Assembly (NCBI GenBank): GCA_964563165.1
Contig: CAZLWA010000030.1
Span: 3,448 to 67,447, forward strand
Direction: 5' to 3'
DNA length: 64,000 nucleotides
Origin: CAZLWA01 sp964563165
Lineage (GTDB): Bacteria; CLD3; SB21
Below the pieces are notes generated by a model. That model made no database searches, was not told the origin of the DNA, and was given only the letters and a program-made list of their open reading frames with translations. Shown here piece by piece: positions 17,519 to 26,860 of the stretch. The position numbers and the translations under genes are program-made. Each line of letters begins with the position of its first letter. The stretch's first letter is position 1.

Positions 17519-17881
17519 ATGAATGGATTTGACGTCATGCGAACGGACCATCAGGATGTCTCGATCCTTTTTCTCAAAGGGTATCTGGACGCCCACACGT
17601 ATCCGCATTTTGAAAATGAGCTGCAAAAGCTCGTGGACGAAAAGCGGTACAAAATCATCGTGGATTTCAAAGAACTCAGCTACATTTCCAGCGCCGGCCT
17701 GGGTGTTTTCATGGGCTTCATCGAAACGGTTCGTGAAAACACGGGAGATATCAAGCTGTGCTCGATGTCTCAGAAAGTCTTTAAGGTGTTTGATCTGCTG
17801 GGGTTTCCCACGATCTATCAGATTGTGAAGGACACCGACGAGGCACATCAGAAATTTACTATCGGCGAACGGTTAAGGTAG
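17519..17881 (+). CDS. STAS-domain anti-sigma factor antagonist (RsbV/SpoIIAA type)
   Basis: The 120-residue protein is a single STAS domain. The conserved phosphorylation site is Ser 58 in YISSAGLGVF. Phosphorylation by the RsbW-type kinase encoded 15 bases downstream would inactivate it and dephosphorylation by the upstream PP2C would reactivate it. The PP2C-STAS-kinase order is a typical partner-switching unit. Start at ATG 17519, which has no clear SD. Confidence 0.9.
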   Translation: MNGFDVMRTDHQDVSILFLKGYLDAHTYPHFENELQKLVDEKRYKIIVDFKELSYISSAGLGVFMGFIETVRENTGDIKLCSMSQKVFKVFDLLGFPTIYQIVKDTDEAHQKFTIGERLR

Positions 17882-17896
17882 GCGTAAAGGTTTCGT

Positions 17897-18322
17897 GTGA
17901 AAAAAAATGATACAAATAAATTCTCGATGAAGATACCGAGCCGTACGGATAATTTGGAAATTATCCGCGAGTTCGTGATCCGCATTGCCAAGAAATTCGG
18001 GTTCAACGAAGAATCCATCGGCGAAATCGAATTGGCGGTGGACGAAGCGTGTGCGAACGTCATCAAACATGCGTACCGTTACGACAGGACCAAGAAAATT
18101 GACATCACCGTGGAAACGAACGGCCGCAAACTTACGATAATCATCAGCGATCAGGGCGAAGGATTCGATCCGGAAAAACTTGAATCGTCGGAACAGCGCC
18201 TGCAAAAACATGCGCGCGGCGGATTGGGGATTGCGCTGATCAAGAAAGTTATGGATGAAGTTAGTTTCAATATTCATCCGGGCAGCCGCAATCAAGTAAA
18301 AATGGTTAAGTATATTTCATAA
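17897..18322 (+). CDS. Anti-sigma regulatory serine kinase (RsbW type, HATPase_c_2)
   Basis: The 141-residue GHKL ATPase shows the N box ELAVDEACANVIKHAY, the G1 box SDQGEGFDP and the G2 box RGGLGIALIKKVMD. It would phosphorylate the STAS antagonist and hold a sigma factor or other target. The GTG start at 17897 follows the STAS stop by 15 bases; AAAGG lies 9 bases upstream. No matching sigma-B-like factor is in this cluster. Confidence 0.9.
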   Translation: MKKNDTNKFSMKIPSRTDNLEIIREFVIRIAKKFGFNEESIGEIELAVDEACANVIKHAYRYDRTKKIDITVETNGRKLTIIISDQGEGFDPEKLESSEQRLQKHARGGLGIALIKKVMDEVSFNIHPGSRNQVKMVKYIS

Positions 18323-18377
18323 ATCCTTCCTGAAAAGCCTTCCTGAGCGGTCGCTTACAGAAACTCAGAGATCTATA

Positions 18378-20009
18378 ATGATTTCACTGGAAAATCTAGG
18401 ACCTTGGACGGAAATTATTTCGCGGCTCGGCTGGCTGATACTGCTATATCCGGAAATTCATTACACCTTCAAGTATTTTCCGTTCAGCCGGTACCGGATC
18501 GAAGAACCGGAAATTCTCACCGATGCTCCGTACCGTATCGGGCCCGGGAAAAACGTGCCCGTCCTGCTGCTGATCAAGGATGCGGATCGTTATCCCATCC
18601 GGCTGCATTCCGTAACGTTCCGCATAGGTGCATCGGTCAATGACCAGAGTATCTCATTCTCCATGGATCAAACGATCTCGGAAGCCTGGTGGCATCGGCT
18701 GTTTTTTCTGGAAATCCCGGATGAAATGCGGGGAAGGGCGATAGAAATTCAGTCTGAGATTTCATGCCGGGTACATGCGCAGGAAAAAAAGATTCTCAAT
18801 GACAATTTTCCCGGCCTCAGCCATCGTCCACTGAATGTTTTTTGTGCCCGTGAGCCCTTACCCAGTAAGGCCGGATGGATTTATGGCGATCTGCATTATC
18901 ATACGAATTATACGAGCGATCAGGTGGAATTCGGCGCGCCGCTCGACGCAACCGTCGAAGCGGCGAAAAGTATCGGGCTGGATTTTTTTGCCGCAACGGA
19001 TCATTCCTACGATCTGGACGATCGTGAAGATGATTATCTGAATAACGATCCGCATTTGGTCAAGTGGAAAAAACTTCAGAGTGCCGTGGCGGATCGGAAC
19101 TTGGCCGATAAAACCAAATTTGTCATATTGCCGGGCGAGGAAGTCACGTGTGCCAATGCGAAGGGTCAAAACGTTCATTGTTTGGTCCTCAACGGTCCGG
19201 AATTTATTCCGGGCTCCGGCGACGGCGCCGAGCGTTGGTTAAGAACGGATTCGGAATTCTCGGTCCCGGAAATCGGCGAAAAGACTCCAGCTTCTGCCAT
19301 CGCTCTGGCAGCGCATCCGAAAGATCCGGCGCCTTTGTTTGAAAAAATTTTCATCCGGCGCGGGCAATGGCATTCCGAGGACTGCCGCGCAAAAAATATT
19401 TCAGGTTTACAGATCCTCAACGGGCTGGACAATCGCGCGTTCCGGGCGGGCCTCACGCAGTGGACGGATCAGCTGCTGCTGGGCGACCGCATTTTTATTT
19501 TTGCCGGCAATGATGCGCATGGTAATTTCAATCGTTTTCGGCAAGTGAAAACACCGATGCTGAAGCTTCATGAAATTGAAAACCATCAGCGATTCGGTTG
19601 GGCGAAAACGTGCGTGAGGTTGGGTGAGGAGCCGCCGACGGTGGACAATATCATTCGCAGTATGAAAAACGGACGCACAGTGATTACCAACGGCCCGCTT
19701 GTGTTATTTTCCGCGTTCAATGAATCGAAGCAATGTTTTCAGCTGGGCGACGAGGCCTCCGGCAAGCGGTTTCATATTTTCATCAACAGCCTGTCGTCGG
19801 AAGAGATGGGCGCGCTGGAGGAAATCCGGATCATTCAGGGTGAACTTCACAAAAAAGAGACCGTTGTGAAATTGATTAAAGTATTTCCTCAGCCGTTTTA
19901 TTTTGATCTCGATTTCCATTTCCAAGGCGCCTCCTACCTGCGGTGCGAAGCCGTGACGACCAAAAAACTATTTTGCTATACGAATCCGATCTGGTTTACA
20001 GAAAGCTAA
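18378..20009 (+). CDS. PHP-domain metal-dependent hydrolase (CehA/McbA-like)
   Basis: The 543-residue protein has an N-terminal beta-rich region (about 1-160) and a PHP phosphoesterase-like domain beginning at GWIYGDLHYHTNYTSD (metal His pair HxH), with FFAATDHSYD, LPGEEVTC, HCLVLNG, LAAHPKD and FAGNDAHG. This arrangement matches the CehA/McbA family of metallohydrolases. There is no obvious signal peptide, although residues 10-30 are hydrophobic. Substrate unknown. It follows the rsbW-type gene by 55 bases. Confidence 0.8.
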   Translation: MISLENLGPWTEIISRLGWLILLYPEIHYTFKYFPFSRYRIEEPEILTDAPYRIGPGKNVPVLLLIKDADRYPIRLHSVTFRIGASVNDQSISFSMDQTISEAWWHRLFFLEIPDEMRGRAIEIQSEISCRVHAQEKKILNDNFPGLSHRPLNVFCAREPLPSKAGWIYGDLHYHTNYTSDQVEFGAPLDATVEAAKSIGLDFFAATDHSYDLDDREDDYLNNDPHLVKWKKLQSAVADRNLADKTKFVILPGEEVTCANAKGQNVHCLVLNGPEFIPGSGDGAERWLRTDSEFSVPEIGEKTPASAIALAAHPKDPAPLFEKIFIRRGQWHSEDCRAKNISGLQILNGLDNRAFRAGLTQWTDQLLLGDRIFIFAGNDAHGNFNRFRQVKTPMLKLHEIENHQRFGWAKTCVRLGEEPPTVDNIIRSMKNGRTVITNGPLVLFSAFNESKQCFQLGDEASGKRFHIFINSLSSEEMGALEEIRIIQGELHKKETVVKLIKVFPQPFYFDLDFHFQGASYLRCEAVTTKKLFCYTNPIWFTES

Positions 20010-20115
20010 TAACCGCGGAACCGTTCAAGCGCGCTTTTCGCCGGGAAAATGGCCGTTGCATTTATGCGTTTTATTTTCTATTTTTTTTTGATTTTTCATT
20101 TGAAAAGACTTGTCC

Positions 20116-21417
20116 ATGGCATCGGCGAAAATAAAACCGCATTCCGGCCTTCATCTGGATGTCAGCCTGTCAGGCGACAAATCGATGTCCCATCGCGCCG
20201 CGATATTTGCAGCCCTTAGCGAGGGGCCATCAACTCTTACAAATTTTTCGACCGGCGCCGATTGCGCGAATACTCTTGCAGGCCTGGAATCCCTCGGCGT
20301 TGCCATCAAAAGAGAGCCTCATTCAATGGTCATTACCGGGAACGGATTGGGCGGTCTAAGGAAACCGGCCCGGGCGCTCGATTGCGGTAATTCCGGGACT
20401 TCGGCGCGATTGTTTGCGGGAATTCTGGCCGGCCAAAACTTTGATTCGGCGTTGAGGGGTGATGCGTCGCTCTCTCGCAGGCCGATGCAGCGCATTCTGG
20501 AGCCGCTGAAAAAAATGGGCGGCCGTATCGTATCAAACGTCGGAAAGTTACCGCTGGAGATCTCGGGCAATAGATTGAAAGCGATAGATTATACTCTGTC
20601 CGTTCCGAGCGCACAAGTGAAGTCGTGCGTGCTGTTCGCGGGTCTGTTTGCCGAAGGAACAACGGTGGTTCGGGAAACTATCCCCTCCAGAGATCACACG
20701 GAACGAATGGGGCCGGTAAAAAAAGAAAAAGCCGGAGATACGACGCTGCTGTCCGTCATCGGAGGGCAAAAGATTTCCTTTCAAAACATGACGATTCCCG
20801 GGGACATTTCTTCGGCGGCATTCTTGATTGCAGCGGCGCTGTGGGTTCCTAATTCGGAAATCCGGATCCGTCACGTCGGTTTGAATCCGACGCGAACGGG
20901 TTTTCTCGATGCGCTTCGCCTCATGGGCGCGTCCGTTCAATTGGAAAACAGGTCTCACGATGCCGTCGAACCTTACGGCGATGTGATCGTGAAAACGCAT
21001 CAGGGAAAATTAAAAAGCCTTTCACTAAAGGGAAAAATAATTCCGAACCTCATGGATGAAATTCCTGTTCTTGCCGTTTTGGGTACGCGCTGCGATCACG
21101 GTCTGGAAGTAAGAGACGCGCAGGAATTACGAACCAAAGAGTGCGATCGCATCGAGGCGATCGTAAACAATTTACGGGCGATGGGTGCGGCGGCGGACGA
21201 ATTCGACGACGGATTTTTTGTTCATCCATCGGAACTGCATGCCGCGCATATTCAAAGCGGCGGAGATCACCGGATCGCGATGGCATTTGCCGTTGCGGGA
21301 ATGGCCGCCGATAAGGAAACCGTTATCGAAGATGCGGAATGCGTAAACATTTCATTTCCGGAATTTTTCGATTATCTGGAAATCGAAACGGACACATACG
21401 AATTGGAAATTAATTGA
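20116..21417 (+). CDS. aroA: 3-phosphoshikimate 1-carboxyvinyltransferase (EPSP synthase)
   Basis: The 433-residue enzyme joins shikimate-3-phosphate and phosphoenolpyruvate in the shikimate pathway. Signatures: LSGDKSMSHRAAIFAALSEG at the N-terminus, LDCGNSGTSARLFAG (PEP-binding loop), GDASLSRRPM, and the second signature LRTKECDRIEAI; GGDHRIAMAFAVAG is near the end. The length is normal. ATG 20116 is chosen over an in-frame TTG at 20110. Confidence 0.95.
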   Translation: MASAKIKPHSGLHLDVSLSGDKSMSHRAAIFAALSEGPSTLTNFSTGADCANTLAGLESLGVAIKREPHSMVITGNGLGGLRKPARALDCGNSGTSARLFAGILAGQNFDSALRGDASLSRRPMQRILEPLKKMGGRIVSNVGKLPLEISGNRLKAIDYTLSVPSAQVKSCVLFAGLFAEGTTVVRETIPSRDHTERMGPVKKEKAGDTTLLSVIGGQKISFQNMTIPGDISSAAFLIAAALWVPNSEIRIRHVGLNPTRTGFLDALRLMGASVQLENRSHDAVEPYGDVIVKTHQGKLKSLSLKGKIIPNLMDEIPVLAVLGTRCDHGLEVRDAQELRTKECDRIEAIVNNLRAMGAAADEFDDGFFVHPSELHAAHIQSGGDHRIAMAFAVAGMAADKETVIEDAECVNISFPEFFDYLEIETDTYELEIN

Positions 21418-21455
21418 AATGAGAATAGAGAAGCAAGTACATCAGCGGAGGGTTT

Positions 21456-22484
21456 ATGTCCAAGGACAAATACGAAAAGGTTAGAATCGGAGTTATCGGA
21501 TGCGGCGCGATCACTCAGATCATTCATTTGCCCGTTCTGTCGAAAATGGAAGACGTTGAAATCGTCGCGATCGCCGACAACGATAAGACAAAACTGGAAG
21601 CGCTGGCGGCGAAATACAAAATAGTGCAGTCGTTTACGGATCACACGAAATTGCTCGCCCTGGAAGATATGGACGCGGTGCACATCTGCACGCCGAATCA
21701 TCTGCACGCGTCTATGACGGTAGAGGCGCTGTCGGCCGGAAAGCACGTGTTGGTGGAGAAGCCGATCGCCCGCACGTACGACGAAGCGAAAATGATGGCG
21801 GACGAAGCGCGCAAACGGAAAAAGAAATTAATGGTAGGAATGAACCACCGATTCCGCCCGGATGCGATGGTGCTGAAAAATTTTGTGAAAGGAAAAGAAT
21901 TAGGAAAGATCTTTTACACGAAATCCGGCTGGCTGAGGCGGCGCGGCAGCTGGAATGAATCCGAATGGTCAAAGAAGAAGAACATTTCCGGCGGGGGCGT
22001 ATTCATGGATCTGGGGATTCCGATGCTGGATCTTTCGATTTGGCTTATGGAAAACCCGAAAGTAAAGAGCGTCTACAGCGCGATGTACAATCATTATCAA
22101 AAAGAGGGCATTGAGGATTCGGCGACGGTGATGATCCGCTTTGAAAATGATGCCATACTCAGCCTCGAGGTCAGCTGGACGTTATTGATGGAAAACGATT
22201 TCATGTATACCAATTTATTCGGCACGCTCGGCGGCGCTCTGCTCAACCCGCTGCGCATTCATAAGGAAATGCACGGCAATTTGGTCAACGTCACCCCTAC
22301 CAAAATGGAAAAACCGGAAAACAACTATAAGAAATCGTACGAATACGAATTGAAGCACTTTGTAGAATGCGTCAAGCACGACCGTCCGGTTTTGTCCAGC
22401 GGCGACGAAGCGGCGGAAGTCCTGCGCGTCTCCGAGTCGATTTATCAGTCGGCGAGGGAGAAAAGAGAAATCGCTTTGAAATAG
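21456..22484 (+). CDS. Gfo/Idh/MocA-family oxidoreductase
   Basis: The 342-residue protein has the N-terminal dinucleotide fold (IGVIGCGAITQIIHLP, VEIVAIADND) and the family motif VLVEKPIARTYDEA with the catalytic-site Lys of EKP. The second domain has MNHRFRPD and the GVFMDLGIPMLDLSIWL segment. Such enzymes oxidise or reduce sugars and cyclitols using NAD(P). GGAGGG precedes the ATG by about 5 bases. Its neighbours give no substrate; note that an inositol-phosphate synthase is 14 kb away. Confidence 0.9.
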   Translation: MSKDKYEKVRIGVIGCGAITQIIHLPVLSKMEDVEIVAIADNDKTKLEALAAKYKIVQSFTDHTKLLALEDMDAVHICTPNHLHASMTVEALSAGKHVLVEKPIARTYDEAKMMADEARKRKKKLMVGMNHRFRPDAMVLKNFVKGKELGKIFYTKSGWLRRRGSWNESEWSKKKNISGGGVFMDLGIPMLDLSIWLMENPKVKSVYSAMYNHYQKEGIEDSATVMIRFENDAILSLEVSWTLLMENDFMYTNLFGTLGGALLNPLRIHKEMHGNLVNVTPTKMEKPENNYKKSYEYELKHFVECVKHDRPVLSSGDEAAEVLRVSESIYQSAREKREIALK

Positions 22485-22587
22485 ACCGGGTAAAACAACT
22501 CTCCCCGGATGGGCCTCAGAAGAATAGAATCGATCACCGGGTGAAATAACACTCGATTCCTTTACGCCCGTCGCCAACATAGTTTCC

Positions 22588-23466
22588 ATGATGTTCAAAA
22601 AAATTAAAATCGGCTTAGCCCTGGGCGGAGGCGGAGCCCGCGGACTGGCACATATCGGCGTGATCAAAGCGCTGGAAAAAGCCGAAATACCGATCCACAT
22701 GATTACCGGTAGCAGTATTGGGGCGGTCGTTGGCGGCATGTATGCGCAAGTGCCGAACGCCGCAGATGTGGAAGCCCGCGCGATGAAATTTTTTACGGGC
22801 GAGGATTTCAAGAAAACCGGGCTGCATCTTTTTCGGCCGGACACGCACGCCGAAAATTTTTTCGGACAGATCGCCCGATTGACCGATACGGGACTGATTA
22901 TTCAGGTTAACAGGCGCCGGCTGTCTCTGATGAAGAAAAACCGATTGGCCGTCCTCATTGACAGTCTGGTGGGCGAAGGTTTGATCGAAAACACACGGAT
23001 CAAATTTGCGCCCGTGGCGACGAATCTGCTCACCGGTGAAATCGTCGTCTTTCGAAACGGCAGTCTGAGAGAGGCACTGAAAGCCAGTTCTGCGATTCCG
23101 GGATTCTTGCCGCCGATAGAATATAAGGGTTTGGTTCTTGTGGACGGCGCGGTTTCCGCTTCGATCCCGGTCGAGCCGGCCTTCGGACTCGGCGCGGATA
23201 TTGTGATTGCCGTCAACGTCAGCCGGTCCCTGGATGAAGAACCGATGCCGGAAAATGTCGTGGATATTCTGTTTCGTACGAACCTGATTACCGCGCTGCG
23301 CAACGATGCGATGGCCTGCGAACGCGCGCAGATCGTCATTCAACCCCGCGTCGGTAAGATCCACTGGGCTGAGTTTGATAAAATTCATGAGCTGATCGCC
23401 CAGGGGGAGGAGGCGGGAACCGCGGCTATTGAGCGTATCAGAATAAGCATGAAAAAGAAGAATTGA
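22588..23466 (+). CDS. Patatin-like phospholipase (NTE/RssA type)
   Basis: The 292-residue protein shows the oxyanion motif GGGGARGLAHIGV, the nucleophile elbow GSSIG and the catalytic Asp in LVDGAVSASIPVEPA, the Ser-Asp dyad of patatin lipases. It is cytoplasmic with no signal peptide. Length and order match small RssA-like proteins. ATG codons at 22588 and 22591 are equally possible starts. Confidence 0.9.
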   Translation: MMFKKIKIGLALGGGGARGLAHIGVIKALEKAEIPIHMITGSSIGAVVGGMYAQVPNAADVEARAMKFFTGEDFKKTGLHLFRPDTHAENFFGQIARLTDTGLIIQVNRRRLSLMKKNRLAVLIDSLVGEGLIENTRIKFAPVATNLLTGEIVVFRNGSLREALKASSAIPGFLPPIEYKGLVLVDGAVSASIPVEPAFGLGADIVIAVNVSRSLDEEPMPENVVDILFRTNLITALRNDAMACERAQIVIQPRVGKIHWAEFDKIHELIAQGEEAGTAAIERIRISMKKKN

Positions 23467-23505
23467 AAATTCACGAAGCCGGATTTTTAAAATAAGAAAC
23501 TTGCG

Positions 23506-24801
23506 TCAGACGCCCTGTTTGACTTTATCCACCCGCACCTGCTGTATTTGCCGCGCAGACTTTTTTGTGACCCGGAAGATCAAATTGGAGTAGGTAATAT
23601 CCTCCGAAAGACCCGGGATGTGTCCCGCATGATCGTTCAGGAATCCCGCCAGCGTTTCGTAATTGGAATCTTCGGGCAGCGAGGATTGAAATTGCCGATT
23701 GAACTCATCAATGCGCATCTTGGCGCTGACGGTAAAACTGCCGTCCGGCTGCGCTTCAAATTCTTTTTTCTCATCGTCGTATTCGTCCTGAATTTGTCCG
23801 ACGATCCTTTCCAGAATATTTTCCAGGGTCACAATACCGCTCACACCGCCGAATTCGTCGATGACGACGCCCAGATGAACGCGCTGCTGTAAGAAATCCT
23901 GCATGAGTTTACTGATACTTGTGGTTTCCGGCGCGAAATACACCGGCCGTAATATTTGTTCAAAATTGTTTTGCGGCTGCGCCCGGTCAATTTTAAAAAG
24001 ATCTTTGACGTATAAAATGCCGATGACCGAATCGATCGCTTCACGGTAGACGAGGATCCTTGTGAATCCGCTTTCGACAGCCGCCTTGAAATTTTCATCG
24101 AACGGCGTTTCAATATCCAGGGCAAATACGTCCGTGCGCGGCACCATGATCTCCCGCACCGTCGTTTCGGTAAAATCAAAAATATTTTCGATCAATTTGA
24201 ATTCGGTCGCGTCAATCACGCCGCTCTTGCGGCCGTCGGCGATGAGCAGGCGGATTTCTTCTTCCGAATGAGAGCGTTCGTGCCCCTCGACGGGCGATAT
24301 GCCGACCGCTTTCAGGATGAAATTTGAGCTCGCATTCAGAAAAACAATGAACGGCTTGAACATCATGTAGAATAATTTGAGCGGATAGGCGACGAACAGC
24401 ACGGCCGGAACGGGATATTGAATGGCGGCGTATTTCGGGGCTTGCTCGCCGAACGTGACATGGAAAAATGTGATGATGGAAAGCCCAACAGTGAACGAAA
24501 TAACCTCGATGACCTTCGGGTTATCGATTCCGAAAAAGAGAAGACCCGGCTGGATCAACCGCGCTACGAGCGGCTCGCCGATCCAGCCGAGCGCAATGCT
24601 GGCCACCGTGACGCCCAGCTGCGAAGCCGACAAATAGGCGTCCAGATGAGATATGATCTCCTTTGCCAGTTTAGCGCGGCGGTTGCCTTTCAGTATCATT
24701 TCGATCTGCGTGGATCGAACTTTCACGATGGCAAATTCTGCGGCTACAAAGAATCCATTTATGAGGATCAGAAAAACGACAACGGTTATTTCAAATAGCA
24801 C
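23506..24801 (-). CDS. CNNM/HlyC-CorC family transporter-associated protein
   Basis: The 431-residue protein has an N-terminal DUF21/CNNM membrane domain (about 1-180, four membrane segments with FFVAAEFAIVKVR and GEQAPKYAAIQYP), a CBS pair (about 205-335, VREIMVPRTDVFAL and GVVIDEFGGVSGIVT) and a C-terminal CorC_HlyC domain (about 350-430). These proteins are linked to Mg/Co transport or resistance. GTG start at 24801 with GGAG 8 bases upstream. Confidence 0.9.
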   Translation of the reverse strand: MLFEITVVVFLILINGFFVAAEFAIVKVRSTQIEMILKGNRRAKLAKEIISHLDAYLSASQLGVTVASIALGWIGEPLVARLIQPGLLFFGIDNPKVIEVISFTVGLSIITFFHVTFGEQAPKYAAIQYPVPAVLFVAYPLKLFYMMFKPFIVFLNASSNFILKAVGISPVEGHERSHSEEEIRLLIADGRKSGVIDATEFKLIENIFDFTETTVREIMVPRTDVFALDIETPFDENFKAAVESGFTRILVYREAIDSVIGILYVKDLFKIDRAQPQNNFEQILRPVYFAPETTSISKLMQDFLQQRVHLGVVIDEFGGVSGIVTLENILERIVGQIQDEYDDEKKEFEAQPDGSFTVSAKMRIDEFNRQFQSSLPEDSNYETLAGFLNDHAGHIPGLSEDITYSNLIFRVTKKSARQIQQVRVDKVKQGV

Positions 24802-24880
24802 GGTACTCCTTCGGCCATGTAAATGCAGAAGGCAATCTTAACCAAAGATTACCTTTTGTTCTGAACCTGTGCAAGATTTC

Positions 24881-26440
24881 TTATTTTCTGCCCTTGATAA
24901 ATTCCCGGACTATTTTATCAATGTCCGTTTCCGCCAGGGACGAGGAGCCGTAACTTTTAGCGGATTCCGTTTTCGGAGACGGCGTATCCCGATTTAATTT
25001 CTTAGGCCGTGAGTCGAACGTGGGAACATGGGTGCCCGTTAAGGAACTGTCCGAAGCGGCGGAAGATCGTGATTTTCCGTGAACGAGCGTCGATGTGAAC
25101 GGCCGAATTTCGAAAGCCAGGCGCTTGATATTGATCAAATGCGTCGGCATGATGTTGTCCGTCGTGATCGAACCGCCCAGCGTGCCCGGGCCGAGCGTCA
25201 TGGACGGCGCCACGCCGGTCGTGTATCCGACGGCGCCCAGGGTCGCGACCGTGTTGACGCAAATGCGGAATGCCGGTTTTTCCAAACCGAATTTCATGAT
25301 CACATCCATATTCGACGAATGGATGGACATCGTATGTCCGATACCGCCGTAATTCAGGATCTTAATGCAGAGTTCGCATCCTTCCTCCCAACCGCTCACA
25401 AAGAACATCGACAGTACCGGCGATAATTTTTCAGCCGAAAGCGGATCGGTTTTCCCGACTTCCTTGCAAGGCACCACCAGTATCGTGGCATCGGCCGGAA
25501 CGGAAAAGCCGGCTTTCTGCGCGATCACCGGGGCAGGCAATCCGACGATCTCCGGATTCAGTCTACCGCGGGGGAACATCAATTTTTCCAATTTGGTCTT
25601 CTCCTCGTCCGAACAAACATGCGCCCGGTTGGCTTTCAATTCTTTCAGTACCTGGTCTTTCAGTGACGCGTCGGCTACGAGCGAATTTTCCGAAGAGCAA
25701 AGCAACCCGTAATCAAAACATTTTCCCGCCACAATGTCCGCGACGGCTTTTTTCACGTTTGCCGTCTTTTCAATGAATGCAGGCACATTACCTGAGCCGA
25801 CGCCCAGAGCCGGCTTGCCGGATGTGTAGGCTTCGTGAACAATCCCATGGCCTCCGGTGGCAAGGATCACGGACGTTTCCGGACAACGCAGCAGCGCCTG
25901 CGTTCCCTCGATCGTCGGATGCTCCATGCAGGCGATCAGGCCTTTCGGCGCCCCGTTCGCTTCGGCAGCTTTGCGCAAAATTTCCGCCGCTGCAAACGTG
26001 CATCGTGCCGCGCGCGGATGCGGCGCAATGGCGATGCCATTGCCGGCTTTGAGGGAAATTAAAATCTTGTACATGACCGTGGACGTGGGATTGGTCGTAG
26101 GGATAATTGCCGCAACAACGCCCATGGGAACGGCAATCTCGTATAATTTTCTTTTTTCGTCGTGAAGAATGACGCCGACGGTTTTCATGTCTTTGATATA
26201 CTCGTAAACGTCTTTGGTGCCGAATTGGTTCTTAACGATCTTGTCTTCGTATCGTCCCATCTTGGTTTCTTCGACGGTCATTTTTGCCAAAGACTGCGCG
26301 GCGGCGTACCCGGCATCCGCCATGGCTTTTACGACCTTGTCCACCTGAGCCTGGGAGAATTTGGCGAATTCTTTTTGCGCCGCGTGGGCCGTCCGCGCTG
26401 CGTCCCGAGCCTCTTGTACGGAAATCAGATCTTTATCCAT
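24881..26440 (-). CDS. CoA-acylating aldehyde dehydrogenase with C-terminal encapsulation-peptide-like tail
   Basis: The 519-residue protein is an EutE/PduP/AdhE-N type dehydrogenase that turns aldehydes into acyl-CoA. Seen: the IPTTNPTSTVMYK stretch, LATGGHGIVHEAY, GVGSGNVPAFIE and the catalytic Cys in DYGLLCSSE near residue 250. After the catalytic domain ends (about residue 456) there is a Ser/Pro/Lys linker of about 44 residues and then SLAETDIDKIVREFIKGRK, an amphipathic helix like those that load enzymes into bacterial microcompartments. No shell gene is in the window. A bifunctional AdhE is excluded because the iron-ADH half is missing. Confidence 0.85.
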   Translation of the reverse strand: MDKDLISVQEARDAARTAHAAQKEFAKFSQAQVDKVVKAMADAGYAAAQSLAKMTVEETKMGRYEDKIVKNQFGTKDVYEYIKDMKTVGVILHDEKRKLYEIAVPMGVVAAIIPTTNPTSTVMYKILISLKAGNGIAIAPHPRAARCTFAAAEILRKAAEANGAPKGLIACMEHPTIEGTQALLRCPETSVILATGGHGIVHEAYTSGKPALGVGSGNVPAFIEKTANVKKAVADIVAGKCFDYGLLCSSENSLVADASLKDQVLKELKANRAHVCSDEEKTKLEKLMFPRGRLNPEIVGLPAPVIAQKAGFSVPADATILVVPCKEVGKTDPLSAEKLSPVLSMFFVSGWEEGCELCIKILNYGGIGHTMSIHSSNMDVIMKFGLEKPAFRICVNTVATLGAVGYTTGVAPSMTLGPGTLGGSITTDNIMPTHLINIKRLAFEIRPFTSTLVHGKSRSSAASDSSLTGTHVPTFDSRPKKLNRDTPSPKTESAKSYGSSSLAETDIDKIVREFIKGRK

Positions 26441-26646
26441 GAAGAAAGAATGTTTGATACGTTATTTGTAGAATATAGAAATTAAAGAAAAGAACTTCAT
26501 GAACCGAGCTCAAGGCCGATTTTTCGACCCGGGCTCAAAATATTGAAAGAGCAACCGCCTGCACACACCGTCGGCTCGCAGGCACATGAACTGTGTTTTT
26601 TACGGCGTCCGGTGTGCTCATCACCATCAAAGGCGCGGCGTAATTA

Positions 26647-26805
26647 TTATCCCGCCAATGCCTTATCAATCTGAGCTTGCGTGGCAAAACCTTTCGCAAT
26701 GATCACTTCGCCGATCTTTTTTCCGGACGCCGCCTGTTCTTTGAGGCATTCATCCAGCTGCGCCTGCGTAATCACACCCATACTGACCAGTTTGTCTCCT
26801 AACAT
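26647..26805 (-). CDS. 52-residue MshEN-like small protein
   Basis: ATG at 26805-26803 preceded by AAAGGAA; TAA at 26649-26647, followed by a second TAA. The product begins MLGDKLVSMGVITQAQLDEC and has two short repeats, LG-x-x-L-x-x-x-G-x-I-T-x-x-Q-L and IGEVIIAKGFATQAQI. This is the pattern of the GspE/PilB N-terminal (MshEN) domain, which in longer proteins binds cyclic di-GMP. Here the domain stands alone. It lies between fadJ and the aldehyde dehydrogenase on the same strand. The flanking 26441-26646 holds no convincing gene. Confidence 0.7.
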   Translation of the reverse strand: MLGDKLVSMGVITQAQLDECLKEQAASGKKIGEVIIAKGFATQAQIDKALAG

Positions 26806-26860
26806 GACCCGTTCCTTTCCAGATTAAGTTGACTCATTTTAACACATAAAAACTTCAAAT

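Noticed and set aside
24881..26440. Bifunctional AdhE
   Set aside because: Only the aldehyde dehydrogenase half is present; the C-terminal tail is a linker plus one helix, not an iron-alcohol-dehydrogenase domain.
26461..26640. Cys-rich minus-strand frame (C-A-C-x4-C-A-G-G-C) upstream of the aldehyde dehydrogenase
   Set aside because: It looked like a small metal-binding peptide, but has no start codon in frame after two stops and no SD.
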